A DNA stretch of 24,356 nucleotides from an uncultured Eubacterium sp. (GCA_910584595.1 CAJUBQ010000068.1:1-24356), one strand, 5' to 3'; shown: positions 11,589 to 21,001, numbered from the stretch's first letter. The notes: generated from the letters alone by a model not told the origin. A program made the numbers and translations.

Positions 11589-12029
11589 ATGGCAGAATTT
11601 ATGACAACAGAATTAAAACGTTTAAATTATCTGACAAGCGAAATCGATGCTGCTTACCACGAAGCAGCGCTTAAACTTGGCTTGTCCGACAGTACGATGA
11701 TGGTTCTGTATGCGGCCTGCAACAATGGAGGAAGCTGCCTGCTAAGCGATATCTGCAAAATATCCGGCACAAGCAGACAGACCATTCATTCGGCAATCCA
11801 AAGACTGGAAGCTGACGGACTGATTTATTTACAATCCGATACCGGCAGAAAGAAAAAAGTATTCCTTACCGAAAAAGGGATGGACTGCTCTCAAAATGGC
11901 GTTGCAAAGCTGGCGGAACTTGAAAATGAAATATTAGGATCCTGGACGGAAGCTGACCAGAAAAAATATTTGGAGCTGACGCAGAAATACCTGACTGCTC
12001 TCAAAGAAAAAATCCGAGAACAGTTATGA
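11589..12029 (+). CDS. MarR-family transcriptional repressor of the MATE exporter
   Basis: A 146-residue winged-helix protein. Residues about 50-115 carry the DNA-binding region: helix-turn-helix CKISGTSRQTIHSAIQRLEA, then the wing DGLIYLQSDTGRKKKVFLTE, which is the MarR signature. The N- and C-terminal helices form the dimer interface. It precedes the MATE gene by 32 bp and is probably cotranscribed with it, as mepR and mepA are in Staphylococcus aureus. The twin palindromes in the promoter are its likely operators, released when a drug-like ligand binds. AGGAGG at 11576-11581 suits ATG 11589 (7 bases) better than ATG 11586. Confidence 0.88.
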   Translation: MAEFMTTELKRLNYLTSEIDAAYHEAALKLGLSDSTMMVLYAACNNGGSCLLSDICKISGTSRQTIHSAIQRLEADGLIYLQSDTGRKKKVFLTEKGMDCSQNGVAKLAELENEILGSWTEADQKKYLELTQKYLTALKEKIREQL

Positions 12030-12061
12030 AATAACCGTTATGATAAAAGGAGCAAAGAACT

Positions 12062-13417
12062 ATGAGACTGCTGCATAAAAAGACACAGAGAACGATTCAA
12101 TTATCCGATCATTTTTCTTATCAAAAACTGATGCATTTTACACTTCCGTCGATAATTATGATGATTTTTACATCTATATACGGAGTGATCGATGGCTTTT
12201 TTGTATCCAATTTTGCAGGCAAGACTCCCTTTGCCGCGCTTAATTTTATCATGCCGTTTTTAATGATTCTCGGCGCCATAGGTTTTATGTTCGGCACCGG
12301 CGGCAGCGCTTTGATCGCAAAGACAATGGGGGAGGGCAAAAAAGACGAAGCTAATCAAATGTTTTCATTGTTTATCTACGTCACAGCTATGTGTGGCTTT
12401 GTAATCGCTGTATGCGGTATGATTTTTATCCGCCCGATCGCCGCTGCTCTTGGCGCAGAAGGAAGTATGCTGGAACAATGTGTGCTCTACGGCCGCATCT
12501 GCCTGCTCTCACTGCCGGCGCTTATGCTGCAGTATGAGTTCCAGAGCTTTTTTTCTACTGCTGAAAAACCAAATATGGGACTTGCCGTAACCGTTCTTGC
12601 AGGAATCACAAATATAATTTTAGATACGCTGTTTGTAGCCCTGCTGCACTGGGGACTGGCAGGCGCCGCGGCAGCTACCGTATGCGGACAGTTCGTCGGC
12701 GGCGTCACTCCTGTTTTTTACTTCGCCCGCAAAAACAGCAGCCCTCTGCAGCTTACAAAAACAACCTTAGATGGGTCGTCTTTATGGAAAGCCTGCACAA
12801 ACGGTTCCTCCGAACTGATGACAAATATTTCCATGTCCATCGTCAGTATGCTATATAACGTACAGCTGATGAAATTTGCAGGGGAAAACGGTGTAGCAGC
12901 ATATGGTGTGCTTATGTATGTAAATTTTGTATTTCTGGCTGCGTTTATCGGCTACTCTGTCGGTACCGCACCGATCATCAGCTACCATTATGGAGCAGGA
13001 AACCATAAAGAATTAAGCAGTTTGTTACGCAAAAGCCTCTGTATTACTCTTGGATTCTCCATCAGTATGCTGCTGCTTGCACAAACGCTTGCAAAACCGC
13101 TTTCGATCATTTTTGTTGGTTATGATGCACAATTATTAGCCCTGACCCTGCGGGGATTTCATATTTTTTCGTTTTCCTTTTTGTTTGCAGGAGCCGCTAT
13201 CTTTGGTTCCGCTTTTTTTACAGCCCTTAACAATGGTTTTATATCGGCATTGATCTCTTTTTTAAGGACGCTGGTGTTTCAAGTGTCAGCAGTGCTTATT
13301 TTTCCATTGTTTTGGAAAATTGACGGTATTTGGGTATCCGTTGCGGCTGCTGAATTGATGGCCGCTGTTGTGACAATTGTGTTGCTGATTGGTATGAGAC
13401 GGAAATATTGTTATTAA
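12062..13417 (+). CDS. MATE-family multidrug/cation exporter (MepA-like)
   Basis: A 451-residue membrane protein with about twelve helices in two similar halves, the normal MATE layout. The N-terminal part (FTLPSIIMMIFTSIYGVIDGFF... GTGGSALIAKTMGEGKKDEA) is typical of the MepA/DinF branch, including the GTGGSALIA and MGEG-K-EAN elements. The family exports cationic drugs and metabolites in exchange for H+ or Na+. A ribosome binding site (AAAGGAGC) lies before ATG 12062. Pairing with the upstream MarR-family gene indicates ligand-induced expression. Substrates cannot be read from sequence. Confidence 0.9.
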   Translation: MRLLHKKTQRTIQLSDHFSYQKLMHFTLPSIIMMIFTSIYGVIDGFFVSNFAGKTPFAALNFIMPFLMILGAIGFMFGTGGSALIAKTMGEGKKDEANQMFSLFIYVTAMCGFVIAVCGMIFIRPIAAALGAEGSMLEQCVLYGRICLLSLPALMLQYEFQSFFSTAEKPNMGLAVTVLAGITNIILDTLFVALLHWGLAGAAAATVCGQFVGGVTPVFYFARKNSSPLQLTKTTLDGSSLWKACTNGSSELMTNISMSIVSMLYNVQLMKFAGENGVAAYGVLMYVNFVFLAAFIGYSVGTAPIISYHYGAGNHKELSSLLRKSLCITLGFSISMLLLAQTLAKPLSIIFVGYDAQLLALTLRGFHIFSFSFLFAGAAIFGSAFFTALNNGFISALISFLRTLVFQVSAVLIFPLFWKIDGIWVSVAAAELMAAVVTIVLLIGMRRKYCY

Positions 13418-13507
13418 TGAAATTTTTTGGTGTACGAATTCCGATACAGACGGAAATTTGCTGGAACGAGCCGAAAAACAACAGCCCATCAACCACAAAA
13501 AACAATT

Positions 13508-13534
13508 ATGTGTTATGACAGCTTCCTAACACAT
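13508..13534. repeat. Inverted repeat upstream of the GNAT gene
   Basis: ATGTGTTA (13508-13515) and TAACACAT (13527-13534) are perfect inverted copies with an 11-base loop. There is no T-run, so it is more likely an operator or mRNA hairpin than a terminator. The rest of the 154-bp gap 13418-13571 shows nothing recognisable. Confidence 0.4.
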
Positions 13535-13571
13535 TGTTTCAAAGAATTTGATTTTGGAGGAGGAACATATC

Positions 13572-14063
13572 ATGGAAAACCCCAATATATTACTTTTTAA
13601 TTTAGACGGCGCCTTATCTGAACCATATATGATTCGAGAAATAGTAAAAAACGATTTAGATGGGTTATTAAGGTTGTATATGCAGCTACATGATAATCCT
13701 ATGCCGGAAAAAACAGCTGAACTTTTGCAGATTTGGGATGATATTTGTCAGGATAAAAATCATCATGTGATTGTCGCTGAAGACAATGGAGAAATCGTAT
13801 CTTCCTGTGTCTGTGTCATCATCCCCAATATGACTCACAACCAACGGCCGTATGCTTTCATTGAAAATGTAATAACTGATGAAAAACACAGAAAAAAAGG
13901 ACTGGCAACACAATGCCTGAATTTTGCAAAAGAAATTGCCTTGAAAGAAAACTGCTATAAAATGATGCTGCTTACCGGTTCTAAGAAAGAAAGTACATTG
14001 GATTTTTATAGAAAGGCAGGATATAACAGTGAAGACAAAACAGCATTTATTCAATGGATATAG
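13572..14063 (+). CDS. GNAT-family N-acetyltransferase with HAD-like N-terminal leftover
   Basis: ATG 13572 follows GGAGGAGGAAC. The 163-residue product is a GNAT acetyltransferase from about residue 21 on (MIREIVKNDLDGLLRLYMQL). The acetyl-CoA motif A is ENVITDEKHRKKGLATQCLN, with R-K-K-G-L-A as pyrophosphate loop, and motif B is LLTGSKKESTLDFYRKAGY. The first 18 residues (NILLFNLDGALSEP) do not belong to GNAT; they mimic the HAD-phosphatase opening LLFDLDGTLSEP with the catalytic D changed to N. This looks like the ribosome binding site and first codons of a HAD gene fused by deletion to a GNAT gene. The substrate is unknown. It overlaps the next gene by 35 bp. Confidence 0.85.
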   Translation: MENPNILLFNLDGALSEPYMIREIVKNDLDGLLRLYMQLHDNPMPEKTAELLQIWDDICQDKNHHVIVAEDNGEIVSSCVCVIIPNMTHNQRPYAFIENVITDEKHRKKGLATQCLNFAKEIALKENCYKMMLLTGSKKESTLDFYRKAGYNSEDKTAFIQWI

Positions 14064-14772
14064 TACAACGAAAAAAACTCTTGGTTTGTATTCCACAATG
14101 CAGAATTTAAACAGAGCAACCATAAAACATATTGCCTGCACTATGAAAGCCGGGATGAACCTGCAGGATATCAAAATGTTGTGCGAAGATTACTTGTTGA
14201 AAAATGGAGCAGATTCATTTTGGTATTGGAATGTCGGCGCTTTTGTTTTTGCCGGAGATGAAACTGCTCTATCCGTATCAGGCAAAAATTACAGCGCAGC
14301 GAACAAAACCATACATGAGAATGATATTATCACAATTGATTTGAGTCCTCAAAAGGATAATATTTGGGGGGATTATACAAGAACCCTTGTCATTGAAAAT
14401 GGAATCGTATGCAACGAAATTAATGATATAAAAAAAGATGAGTGGAGAAATGGACTTCAAATGGAAGAATATCTGCATCATACTTTAATGGAAGTGGCAA
14501 CACCGGATATGACATTTGAACAATTATATTATTAAATGAATGATTTGATTGTAAAAAAAGGATTTCTTAACCTGGATTTTCTTGGAAACCTCGGACATTC
14601 CATTGTAAAAAATAAAAATGACAGAGTATATACCGAAAAGGGAAATTGCCAAAAACTATCAGATGTTGAGATGTTTACCTTTGAACCACATCTCAGTATT
14701 CCTGATTCCAAATATGGATACAAAAGAGAAGATATCTATTATTTTGATAATGGCAAGCTGACAAAATTATAG
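14029..14772 (+). pseudogene. M24-family metallopeptidase, split by an in-frame stop
   Basis: One reading frame from GTG 14029 to TAG 14770-14772 encodes an M24 (aminopeptidase P / methionine aminopeptidase fold) protein, interrupted by TAA at 14533-14535. Before the stop are the metal ligands D104 (ITIDLSP) and D115 (WGDYTRTL). After it, in the same frame, are H190 (NLGHSI), E219 (FTFEPHLS) and E234 (YKREDIYYF). All five ligands of the family survive, so a single base change seems to have split the gene. The codon after the stop is ATG, giving TAAATG, so re-initiation could still make both halves. The start overlaps the GNAT gene, implying coupled translation. A complete enzyme would remove N-terminal residues from peptides. 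Confidence 0.82.
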
Positions 14773-14803
14773 ACCGCATAAATGAAAGGATACGAGAAAG
14801 GAT

Positions 14804-14839
14804 AAAAGGCTTCCGCACAAGTCTAATGTGCCGGAAGCC
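14804..14839 (-). terminator. Terminator between the convergent M24 and M13 genes
   Basis: GGCTTCCG (14808-14815) pairs with CGGAAGCC (14832-14839), with CAC/GTG pairing inside. Read on the minus strand it ends in TTTT, fitting the M13 peptidase transcript. The plus strand has a weaker T-rich tail, so it may serve both genes. Confidence 0.78.
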
Positions 14840-14902
14840 CTTCATTTTATACTCTGCTACATTGTTTTGTAATCTTCGTTCCTATTTTTCACAACATCAT
14901 CC

Positions 14903-17395
14903 TTACCAGATTTTCACCCGATCTTCAGGCGCCACATACATAGCGTCATTTTTCGTAATGCCATACACCTCGTAGAACTCATCAAACAATGGCAGCACCG
15001 CATTCACACGTACTTTATTCAAAGAATGCACATCTGCCATCAAAAGATAATCACGGTACTGGTCACTCTGATTGGCTGCCCAAATCTTTGCGTTGCTTTC
15101 AAATGCTTTGCGCTGCGCTTCTTTATCATCCCCAAGAATTTCCAGCACACATGCCATACCGCCCATATCTGCGATATTTTCTGTAACCGTCTGGTCTCCA
15201 TTCTGGAACAGGCCGTTTGTAATTTCGATGCCGTTATAGTACTCTTTTACTTTCTGCGCTCTTGCCGTAAACTGCTCGAGATCTTCTTGTGTCCACCAAT
15301 TTCTGTAATTGCCGTTTTCGTCATATCCTGCGCCGTTTGTGTCAAAAGCGTGCGTAATCTCATGTCCGATCACAGTGCCGATCCCGCCTAAATTCTCAGC
15401 GGCATCTGCATTTTTATCATAAAACGGAGCCTGCAAAATGGCTGCCGGAAACGTAATATCATTTGCCTGTGGATTATAAAATGCATTGACCGTCTGCGGC
15501 GTCGTAATCCACTCTTCTTTCTTCACGCCGCTATCCAGCTGGGCCTGTGCCATTGCATTTAATGCTTCATTGGCGTTCATAATATTCTCAACAATGCTCT
15601 TGGAGGCATCTATAGACAGATCGTCGAAATAAGAAGGCCATTGATCTGGATATCCAATCTTGACTTTTATCGCATCCAGCTTTTTGACGGCTTCCTGTTT
15701 TGTCGCTTCGGACAGCCAATCGATGTTCTGGATTCTGCCGCGGAATGTCTGAATCAGCTGCTTCGTTATTTCTTCTACTTCATGCTTGCTTTCTTCTGAA
15801 AAATACTGATCTGTATATAATTTGCCAAACTCCCAGACAAACATGGACTGTGTGAGTTCCTTAGCGATCGTATCTGCACTCTTTTCCTCAGTTGCGCCTA
15901 TCACTAACGAATTAAAATCACGCATTGCCTTCGCATGTGCGCTTGTCAGCCAGCCGGAGCTTCCAAAATAAAGCATACATTTTGTATAGTTTTTCAAAAG
16001 TTCCAGATTTTCCTGTTTCAGATAGTCGTTCGCCTTCTTTGCATTCTCTACTTCCTGCACGATACACCTGTCAAAACGGGTAACGCCGACTTTTTCCAAA
16101 AATCCGATAATATCGCAATTGCTGTAAAGACTGGCCAGCTCTTCTTTGGAATAAGGATTGTAGTATTTTTCCACATTATAAATATCTTCCATGCCTGCTC
16201 CGGAAAGCGAAAAATCCTGCTGCATCTTGAATACCTGCTCTGCAATTTTGGAAGCCTCTTCCTCACTTTCTCCTGAAAGAACAAACATTTGCTTGATCAG
16301 ATTTAAAAATGCATCTCGAATAGGCTGATTTGCTTCCCCTTCGATATAATCTTTCTGGACCGCATAGGCCGGGCCCTGATGAATCAGCACATATTTGCTG
16401 GAATCCAGCGTATCCTGTCCTACGTTAAACTTTAATACACTTACCATACCGGCTTTCGCCAGCTCCGCAAGCACATCTACATATTCATCTATCGTCTTTG
16501 CGTTGTCAATCTTGTCCAAATACGGTCTTAATGGCTCAATGCCCGCCTGGTCTCTGGTCTGCATATCACGGGCAAGCATATAAAAATCAATAATTTTCTG
16601 TTCAATGCTTCCCTGCTCATACTTGTCTTTTTCAGCGGCAAGCTGATCGATCAGAGCGCTGAGATTATTTGTAACAGCATTTTGCAGCTCGGAAAAGCCG
16701 TTCCACTGATTCTGATTTTCCTTAAGCGCATGTTCGCTTAATAAAGAAGCATTTACTGCCTGATAAAAATCATCCTGCAGCCGAATTGCACTGTCCGCTG
16801 CATGCACTGTTACGATGACGGTTTCTTTCTTTTTCGAACCATCCGCCGCTTTTACTGTAATTTTCGTTCTGCCGGCTTTTTTCGCTTTTACGACGCCCTT
16901 TTGGGATACGGACGCAATTTTAGAATCCGCAGACTGATAAACCATTGCCGGATTGGAAGCATCTGCCGGAGTAACGTTCGGTTTAATCGTAGATTTTGCG
17001 CCAACCGGAAGAGCGATCGCAGACTTAATTACATTCACACCTGCCACCTTTGTGCCTACCGTAACTTCTATCGATGCTTTTGTACTGCCTGCTGTAACAG
17101 TAACTTTCGCAGTTCCTTTTTTCAGAGCCTTCAGCTTACCTGTTTTGCTTACAGTAACCGTTTTCGGATTGCTGCTTTTCCATTTTACATCGGTACGGTT
17201 TGTTTTTAGCTGAAAGGTCTCACCTTTTTCCAGCGTCAGCGTCCCGGTCGCTACATTTGTGATTTCTGCTTTCTTAGCAGCCGCTTCTACAGCTATCGCG
17301 GCTGTGCCTTCTGCCGGTATGGCAGTTAACGGGGCTGCCGGAAATGCAAGCAGCGCTGCCAGCAGAAGCGATAGCATTCTGTTTCGTTTTTTCAT
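14903..17395 (-). CDS. Secreted M13 (neprilysin-like) metallopeptidase with two Big2 domains
   Basis: An 830-residue exported enzyme. Residues 1 to about 30 are a signal peptide (KKR, then an LLLAALLAF core). Two bacterial Ig-like Big2 domains follow at about 44-113 and 118-197 (WKSSNPKTVTVSKTGKLKA and YQSADSKIASVSQKGVVKA). From about 205 lie the M13 N- and C-terminal domains. The active site is complete: zinc ligands H678 and H682 with catalytic E679 in HEITH, third ligand E739 in ENIAD, substrate-binding NAFY at 637-640, and H790/R796 near the end. It ends RVKIW, like the short conserved tail of the family. It should cleave peptides at the cell surface. Big2 domains on an M13 enzyme suggest wall or host-surface attachment. 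It lies 60 bp after carB and could be reached by read-through. Confidence 0.93.
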   Translation of the reverse strand: MKKRNRMLSLLLAALLAFPAAPLTAIPAEGTAAIAVEAAAKKAEITNVATGTLTLEKGETFQLKTNRTDVKWKSSNPKTVTVSKTGKLKALKKGTAKVTVTAGSTKASIEVTVGTKVAGVNVIKSAIALPVGAKSTIKPNVTPADASNPAMVYQSADSKIASVSQKGVVKAKKAGRTKITVKAADGSKKKETVIVTVHAADSAIRLQDDFYQAVNASLLSEHALKENQNQWNGFSELQNAVTNNLSALIDQLAAEKDKYEQGSIEQKIIDFYMLARDMQTRDQAGIEPLRPYLDKIDNAKTIDEYVDVLAELAKAGMVSVLKFNVGQDTLDSSKYVLIHQGPAYAVQKDYIEGEANQPIRDAFLNLIKQMFVLSGESEEEASKIAEQVFKMQQDFSLSGAGMEDIYNVEKYYNPYSKEELASLYSNCDIIGFLEKVGVTRFDRCIVQEVENAKKANDYLKQENLELLKNYTKCMLYFGSSGWLTSAHAKAMRDFNSLVIGATEEKSADTIAKELTQSMFVWEFGKLYTDQYFSEESKHEVEEITKQLIQTFRGRIQNIDWLSEATKQEAVKKLDAIKVKIGYPDQWPSYFDDLSIDASKSIVENIMNANEALNAMAQAQLDSGVKKEEWITTPQTVNAFYNPQANDITFPAAILQAPFYDKNADAAENLGGIGTVIGHEITHAFDTNGAGYDENGNYRNWWTQEDLEQFTARAQKVKEYYNGIEITNGLFQNGDQTVTENIADMGGMACVLEILGDDKEAQRKAFESNAKIWAANQSDQYRDYLLMADVHSLNKVRVNAVLPLFDEFYEVYGITKNDAMYVAPEDRVKIW

Positions 17396-17424
17396 TGTTT
17401 TTGTCCTTTCCTTATTTATTGTAA

Positions 17425-17448
17425 AGCTCCTGCATATAAACAGGCGCT
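17425..17448 (-). terminator. Weak hairpin between carB and the M13 peptidase gene
   Basis: On the minus strand AGCGCCTG pairs with CAGGAGCT with one mismatch, around an 8-base loop, followed by only TTTAC. It may partly terminate the carB transcript. Confidence 0.35.
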
Positions 17449-17455
17449 TTATCGC

Positions 17456-20400
17456 TTATTCTTCAACTGTCCCATGCAGTTTTTGTAAAGACTGCACCTC
17501 ACTGCTGCCATGCTTTTTCAATGAAAGAATACCGCTGACAGTCGCTTTTGCCGCCGCCATAGTCGTCATATATGGCACTTTCTTTTTAATGGCCGCTTTG
17601 CGCAGGTAGCTGTCATCGGCATGGCGTTCCTGCCCTACCGGTGTATTAATAATTAAATCAATCTTTCCATTTGTAATCAAATCGCGCATATCCGGCCTTC
17701 CCTCATGCAATTTATATACCATCTCTGCCTCAATGCCGGATTCTCGAATCAGTTTGCACGTATTTTTAGATGCTATAATATGAAATCCCGCTTTTGCAAA
17801 CTCTCTGGCCACTTCTGCGACTTCCGGCTTATCCCTGTCACTGACAGAAATTAATACCGTTCCCTGCAGCGGCAGCTTTAGCTGCGCTGCTTCCTGCGCT
17901 TTATAAAAAGCTTCACCGTAAGACGCCGACAGTCCAAGCACTTCACCGGTAGACCGCATTTCCGGTCCTAACACCGGATCTACTTCCTGGAACATATTAA
18001 ACGGGAAGACCGCTTCTTTTACACCATAATATGGAATATGATGTTCTTTGAGCTGTGGAACCGGCGATGGTCTTCCTGTAAGTTCAGCTGTCACTATCTC
18101 AATGGCTAACGGCACCATCCGAATATTGCATACTTTTGATACGAGCGGTACCGTACGGGACGCACGCGGATTCGCTTCCAGTACAAATACTTTTCCTTTT
18201 TCAATCGCATACTGCATATTCATCAATCCCTGCACATGCATTTCCTCTGCAATCTTTCTCGTATATTCTTTAATCGTATTTACATTTTCCTCTGAAATAT
18301 GCTTTGACGGAATAATACATGCAGAATCTCCGGAATGCACTCCCGCCAGCTCGATATGCTCCATGACTGCCGGAACAAACGCATGGGCGCCGTCGCTGAT
18401 AGCATCCGCCTCACACTCTGTCGCATGACCGAGGAAACGATCGATCAGAATCGGCCGGTCAGGAGTCACACCGACTGCCGCATTCATATATCCAGCCATA
18501 CTCTGCGCATCATAAACGATCTCCATACCTCTGCCGCCCAATACATAAGAAGGCCGCACCATAACCGGATAACCGATTTCCTCAGCGATTTTCAATGCTT
18601 CTTCTACATTGACCGCCATACCGGACTCCGGCATCGGAATGTCCAGTTTTTCCATCATTGCGCGGAACTGATCCCGATCTTCTGCCAAATCTATTACGGA
18701 TGGTGAAGTGCCTAAGATCTTTACTCCGTTCTTTTCCAGATCCGCCGCCAAATTTAACGGGGTCTGCCCGCCAAACTGCGCAATAACTCCAACCGGCTGT
18801 TCCTTTTTATATATGCTTAACACATCTTCTAAAGTCAGCGGTTCAAAGTACAACTTATCTGAAGTGTCATAATCCGTAGATACTGTTTCCGGATTGCAGT
18901 TGACAATAATCGTTTCAAATCCCAGCTTTTTCAGCGCCAGCGATGCATGGACGCAGCAATAGTCAAACTCTATCCCCTGCCCAATACGGTTTGGCCCTCC
19001 GCCAAGTATCATAATCTTTGGTTTTCCCTGCGTAACCGGATTTTTATCTTCTGCATTATAAGTAGAATAATAATATGCGCTGTTTTCTGTTCCGCTGACA
19101 TGGACGCCTTCCCACGCTTCTTCCACACCTAACGCTATCCGACGGTTTCTTATCTGTTCTTCTGTAATATCTAAAATCTGGCTTAAATATTTATCCGAAA
19201 ATCCATGTTTTTTTGCTGTAATCAACAACTGATCCTGAGGCAGCTGCCCTTTGCACGATGCCAGCATCTCCTCTTCCTCTGCCAATTCCTTCATCTGCTC
19301 CAGGAAATAATGCTTCACCTTTGTAATCTCATGGATTTCTTCTATCGACGCCCCTTTACGCAACGCTTCGTAAATAATAAAATAACGCTCACTGGAAGGC
19401 GTGATTAACTGTTTTAACAATTCTTCTTTTGATTTCTCATCAAAATCTTTTGCGTGTCCGAGTCCATAACGGCCGGTTTCCAAACTACGTATTGCTTTTT
19501 GAAACGCTTCTTTAAACGTCTTGCCAATACTCATAACCTCGCCTACCGCACGCATCTGTGTACCCAGCTTATCTTCCACGCCTTTAAATTTTTCAAATGC
19601 CCAACGGGCAAATTTAATCACGACATAATCTCCATCCGGCACATATCGATCCAGCGTGCCATATTTGCCGCATGGAATTTCCGAAAGTGTCAGACCTGTT
19701 GCCAGCATCGCGGATACAAGCGCAATCGGAAATCCGGTTGCTTTGGATGCCAATGCAGAAGAACGGGATGTCCTGGGATTGATTTCAATGACAATATCGC
19801 GGTCTGTCTTCGGATCATGCGCCCACTGCACATTTGTGCCGCCAATCACCTGAATCGATTCCACGATCTTATACGATTTTTCCTGCAGACGTTTCTGCAC
19901 TTGTTCAGATATGGTCAGCATTGGAGCTGAACAAAACGAATCTCCGGTGTGCACACCAAGAGGATCAATATTTTCGATAAAGCAAACGGTAATCATATTG
20001 TTATCCGCATCACGGACTACTTCCAGCTCCAGCTCTTCCCAGCCAAGAATCGACTCTTCTACAAGCACCTGCCCTACAAGACTTGCCTGCAGCCCTCTTG
20101 CGCATACCGTCTTTAATTCGTCCACGTTATAGACAAGGCCGCCGCCTGCACCGCCCATCGTATATGCCGGACGCAGCACAACCGGATACCCGAGCTTATC
20201 TGCAATCTCCATGGCTTCTTCTACCGAATAGGCAACCTCACTTCTTGCCATCTCAATACCTAAGCTGTCCATCGTTTTCTTAAATGCAATGCGGTCTTCT
20301 CCTCGTTCAATCGCGTCGACCTGCACCCCAATGACCTGCACATGATATTTTTCCAGCACTCCGTTCTTTGCCAGCTCTGCACAAAGATTCAGCCCGGACT

Positions 20401-20677
20401 GTCCGCCCAGATTCGGCAGCAGCGCATCCGGTCTTTCTTTCGCAATAATCTGCTCCATACGTTCTACATTTAATGGTTCAATATAAGTAACGTCCGCGGT
20501 TTCCGGATCTGTCATAATCGTAGCCGGATTGGAATTCACCAATACAATTTCATAACCAAGGCTCCGCAACGCTTTACAAGCCTGTGTGCCGGAATAATCA
20601 AACTCACATGCCTGCCCGATCACGATTGGACCGGAGCCGATAATCAGTACTTTATGGATATCTTTTCTTTGAGACAT
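17456..20677 (-). CDS. carB: Carbamoyl-phosphate synthase, large subunit
   Basis: 1073 residues, the usual length for CarB. The two homologous halves each open with the carboxyphosphate/ATP-grasp signature (GSGPIVIGQACEFDYSG near residue 14, GGGPNRIGQGIEFDY in the second half). The C-terminal MGS-like allosteric domain (from about TVLISVSDRDK) is complete. The enzyme makes carbamoyl phosphate from bicarbonate, ATP and ammonia supplied by the small subunit CarA, for arginine and pyrimidine synthesis. AGGAGGGAT fits ATG 20677; an upstream ATG adds eight residues without better support. carA, normally next to it, is absent: the upstream neighbour is an XRE regulator and the downstream one a peptidase. 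CarA must be elsewhere. Confidence 0.95.
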   Translation of the reverse strand: MSQRKDIHKVLIIGSGPIVIGQACEFDYSGTQACKALRSLGYEIVLVNSNPATIMTDPETADVTYIEPLNVERMEQIIAKERPDALLPNLGGQSGLNLCAELAKNGVLEKYHVQVIGVQVDAIERGEDRIAFKKTMDSLGIEMARSEVAYSVEEAMEIADKLGYPVVLRPAYTMGGAGGGLVYNVDELKTVCARGLQASLVGQVLVEESILGWEELELEVVRDADNNMITVCFIENIDPLGVHTGDSFCSAPMLTISEQVQKRLQEKSYKIVESIQVIGGTNVQWAHDPKTDRDIVIEINPRTSRSSALASKATGFPIALVSAMLATGLTLSEIPCGKYGTLDRYVPDGDYVVIKFARWAFEKFKGVEDKLGTQMRAVGEVMSIGKTFKEAFQKAIRSLETGRYGLGHAKDFDEKSKEELLKQLITPSSERYFIIYEALRKGASIEEIHEITKVKHYFLEQMKELAEEEEMLASCKGQLPQDQLLITAKKHGFSDKYLSQILDITEEQIRNRRIALGVEEAWEGVHVSGTENSAYYYSTYNAEDKNPVTQGKPKIMILGGGPNRIGQGIEFDYCCVHASLALKKLGFETIIVNCNPETVSTDYDTSDKLYFEPLTLEDVLSIYKKEQPVGVIAQFGGQTPLNLAADLEKNGVKILGTSPSVIDLAEDRDQFRAMMEKLDIPMPESGMAVNVEEALKIAEEIGYPVMVRPSYVLGGRGMEIVYDAQSMAGYMNAAVGVTPDRPILIDRFLGHATECEADAISDGAHAFVPAVMEHIELAGVHSGDSACIIPSKHISEENVNTIKEYTRKIAEEMHVQGLMNMQYAIEKGKVFVLEANPRASRTVPLVSKVCNIRMVPLAIEIVTAELTGRPSPVPQLKEHHIPYYGVKEAVFPFNMFQEVDPVLGPEMRSTGEVLGLSASYGEAFYKAQEAAQLKLPLQGTVLISVSDRDKPEVAEVAREFAKAGFHIIASKNTCKLIRESGIEAEMVYKLHEGRPDMRDLITNGKIDLIINTPVGQERHADDSYLRKAAIKKKVPYMTTMAAAKATVSGILSLKKHGSSEVQSLQKLHGTVEE

Positions 20678-20735
20678 TCTGATCCCTCCTGTTGGTATCA
20701 TTTAAATAAAATAAATTTCTCTGTACTGATAACTT

Positions 20736-20764
20736 ATTTTACTGGAAAATTGTTCAGTTGGCAA
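20736..20764 (-). promoter_or_regulatory. Promoter of carB
   Basis: On the minus strand TTGCCA (20759-20764) and TAAAAT (20736-20741) are 17 bases apart. This leaves a leader of about 50 bp before the carB start. Confidence 0.7.
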
Positions 20765-20798
20765 TATAAATATAAAAACTTACCAAATCTTATATCAA

Positions 20799-20996
20799 TC
20801 ACCCTTCTTCCCAAAACAGTTCATCTAATGTCTTCCCCAGCGTCCGGCAGATCGCAATGCACAGCCGTATGGTAGGGTTATAGTCTCCTTTTTCAATCGC
20901 ACTGACCGTCTGTCTGGAAACGCCAACCAAATCCGCAAGTTCCTGTTGGGACAAATCCTTTGCAGCTCTGGCAGCCTTTAATCTCAAATTTTTCAT
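20799..20996 (-). CDS. Small XRE-family transcriptional regulator
   Basis: 65 residues that are almost entirely a Cro/cI-type helix-turn-helix: LSQQELADLVGVSRQTVSAIEKGDYNPTIRL, then a short helix ending LDELFWEEG. Such minimal XRE proteins are common beside multi-helix membrane proteins in Firmicutes, and here the gene follows one by 29 bp on the same strand. It probably represses the pair's own promoter. Its translation signal AAGGGA is the last unit of a 12-bp tandem repeat in the short gap between the two genes. Confidence 0.88.
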   Translation of the reverse strand: MKNLRLKAARAAKDLSQQELADLVGVSRQTVSAIEKGDYNPTIRLCIAICRTLGKTLDELFWEEG

Positions 20997-21001
20997 AGTC
21001 T

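Noticed and set aside
13431..13446. GTACGAATTCCGATAC as a third MarR site after the MATE gene
   Set aside because: Only the first half matches and the spacing differs; likely chance.
17456..20283. Many plus-strand ORFs of 60-158 codons opposite carB and the M13 gene
   Set aside because: They are antisense shadows of long, clearly conserved genes.
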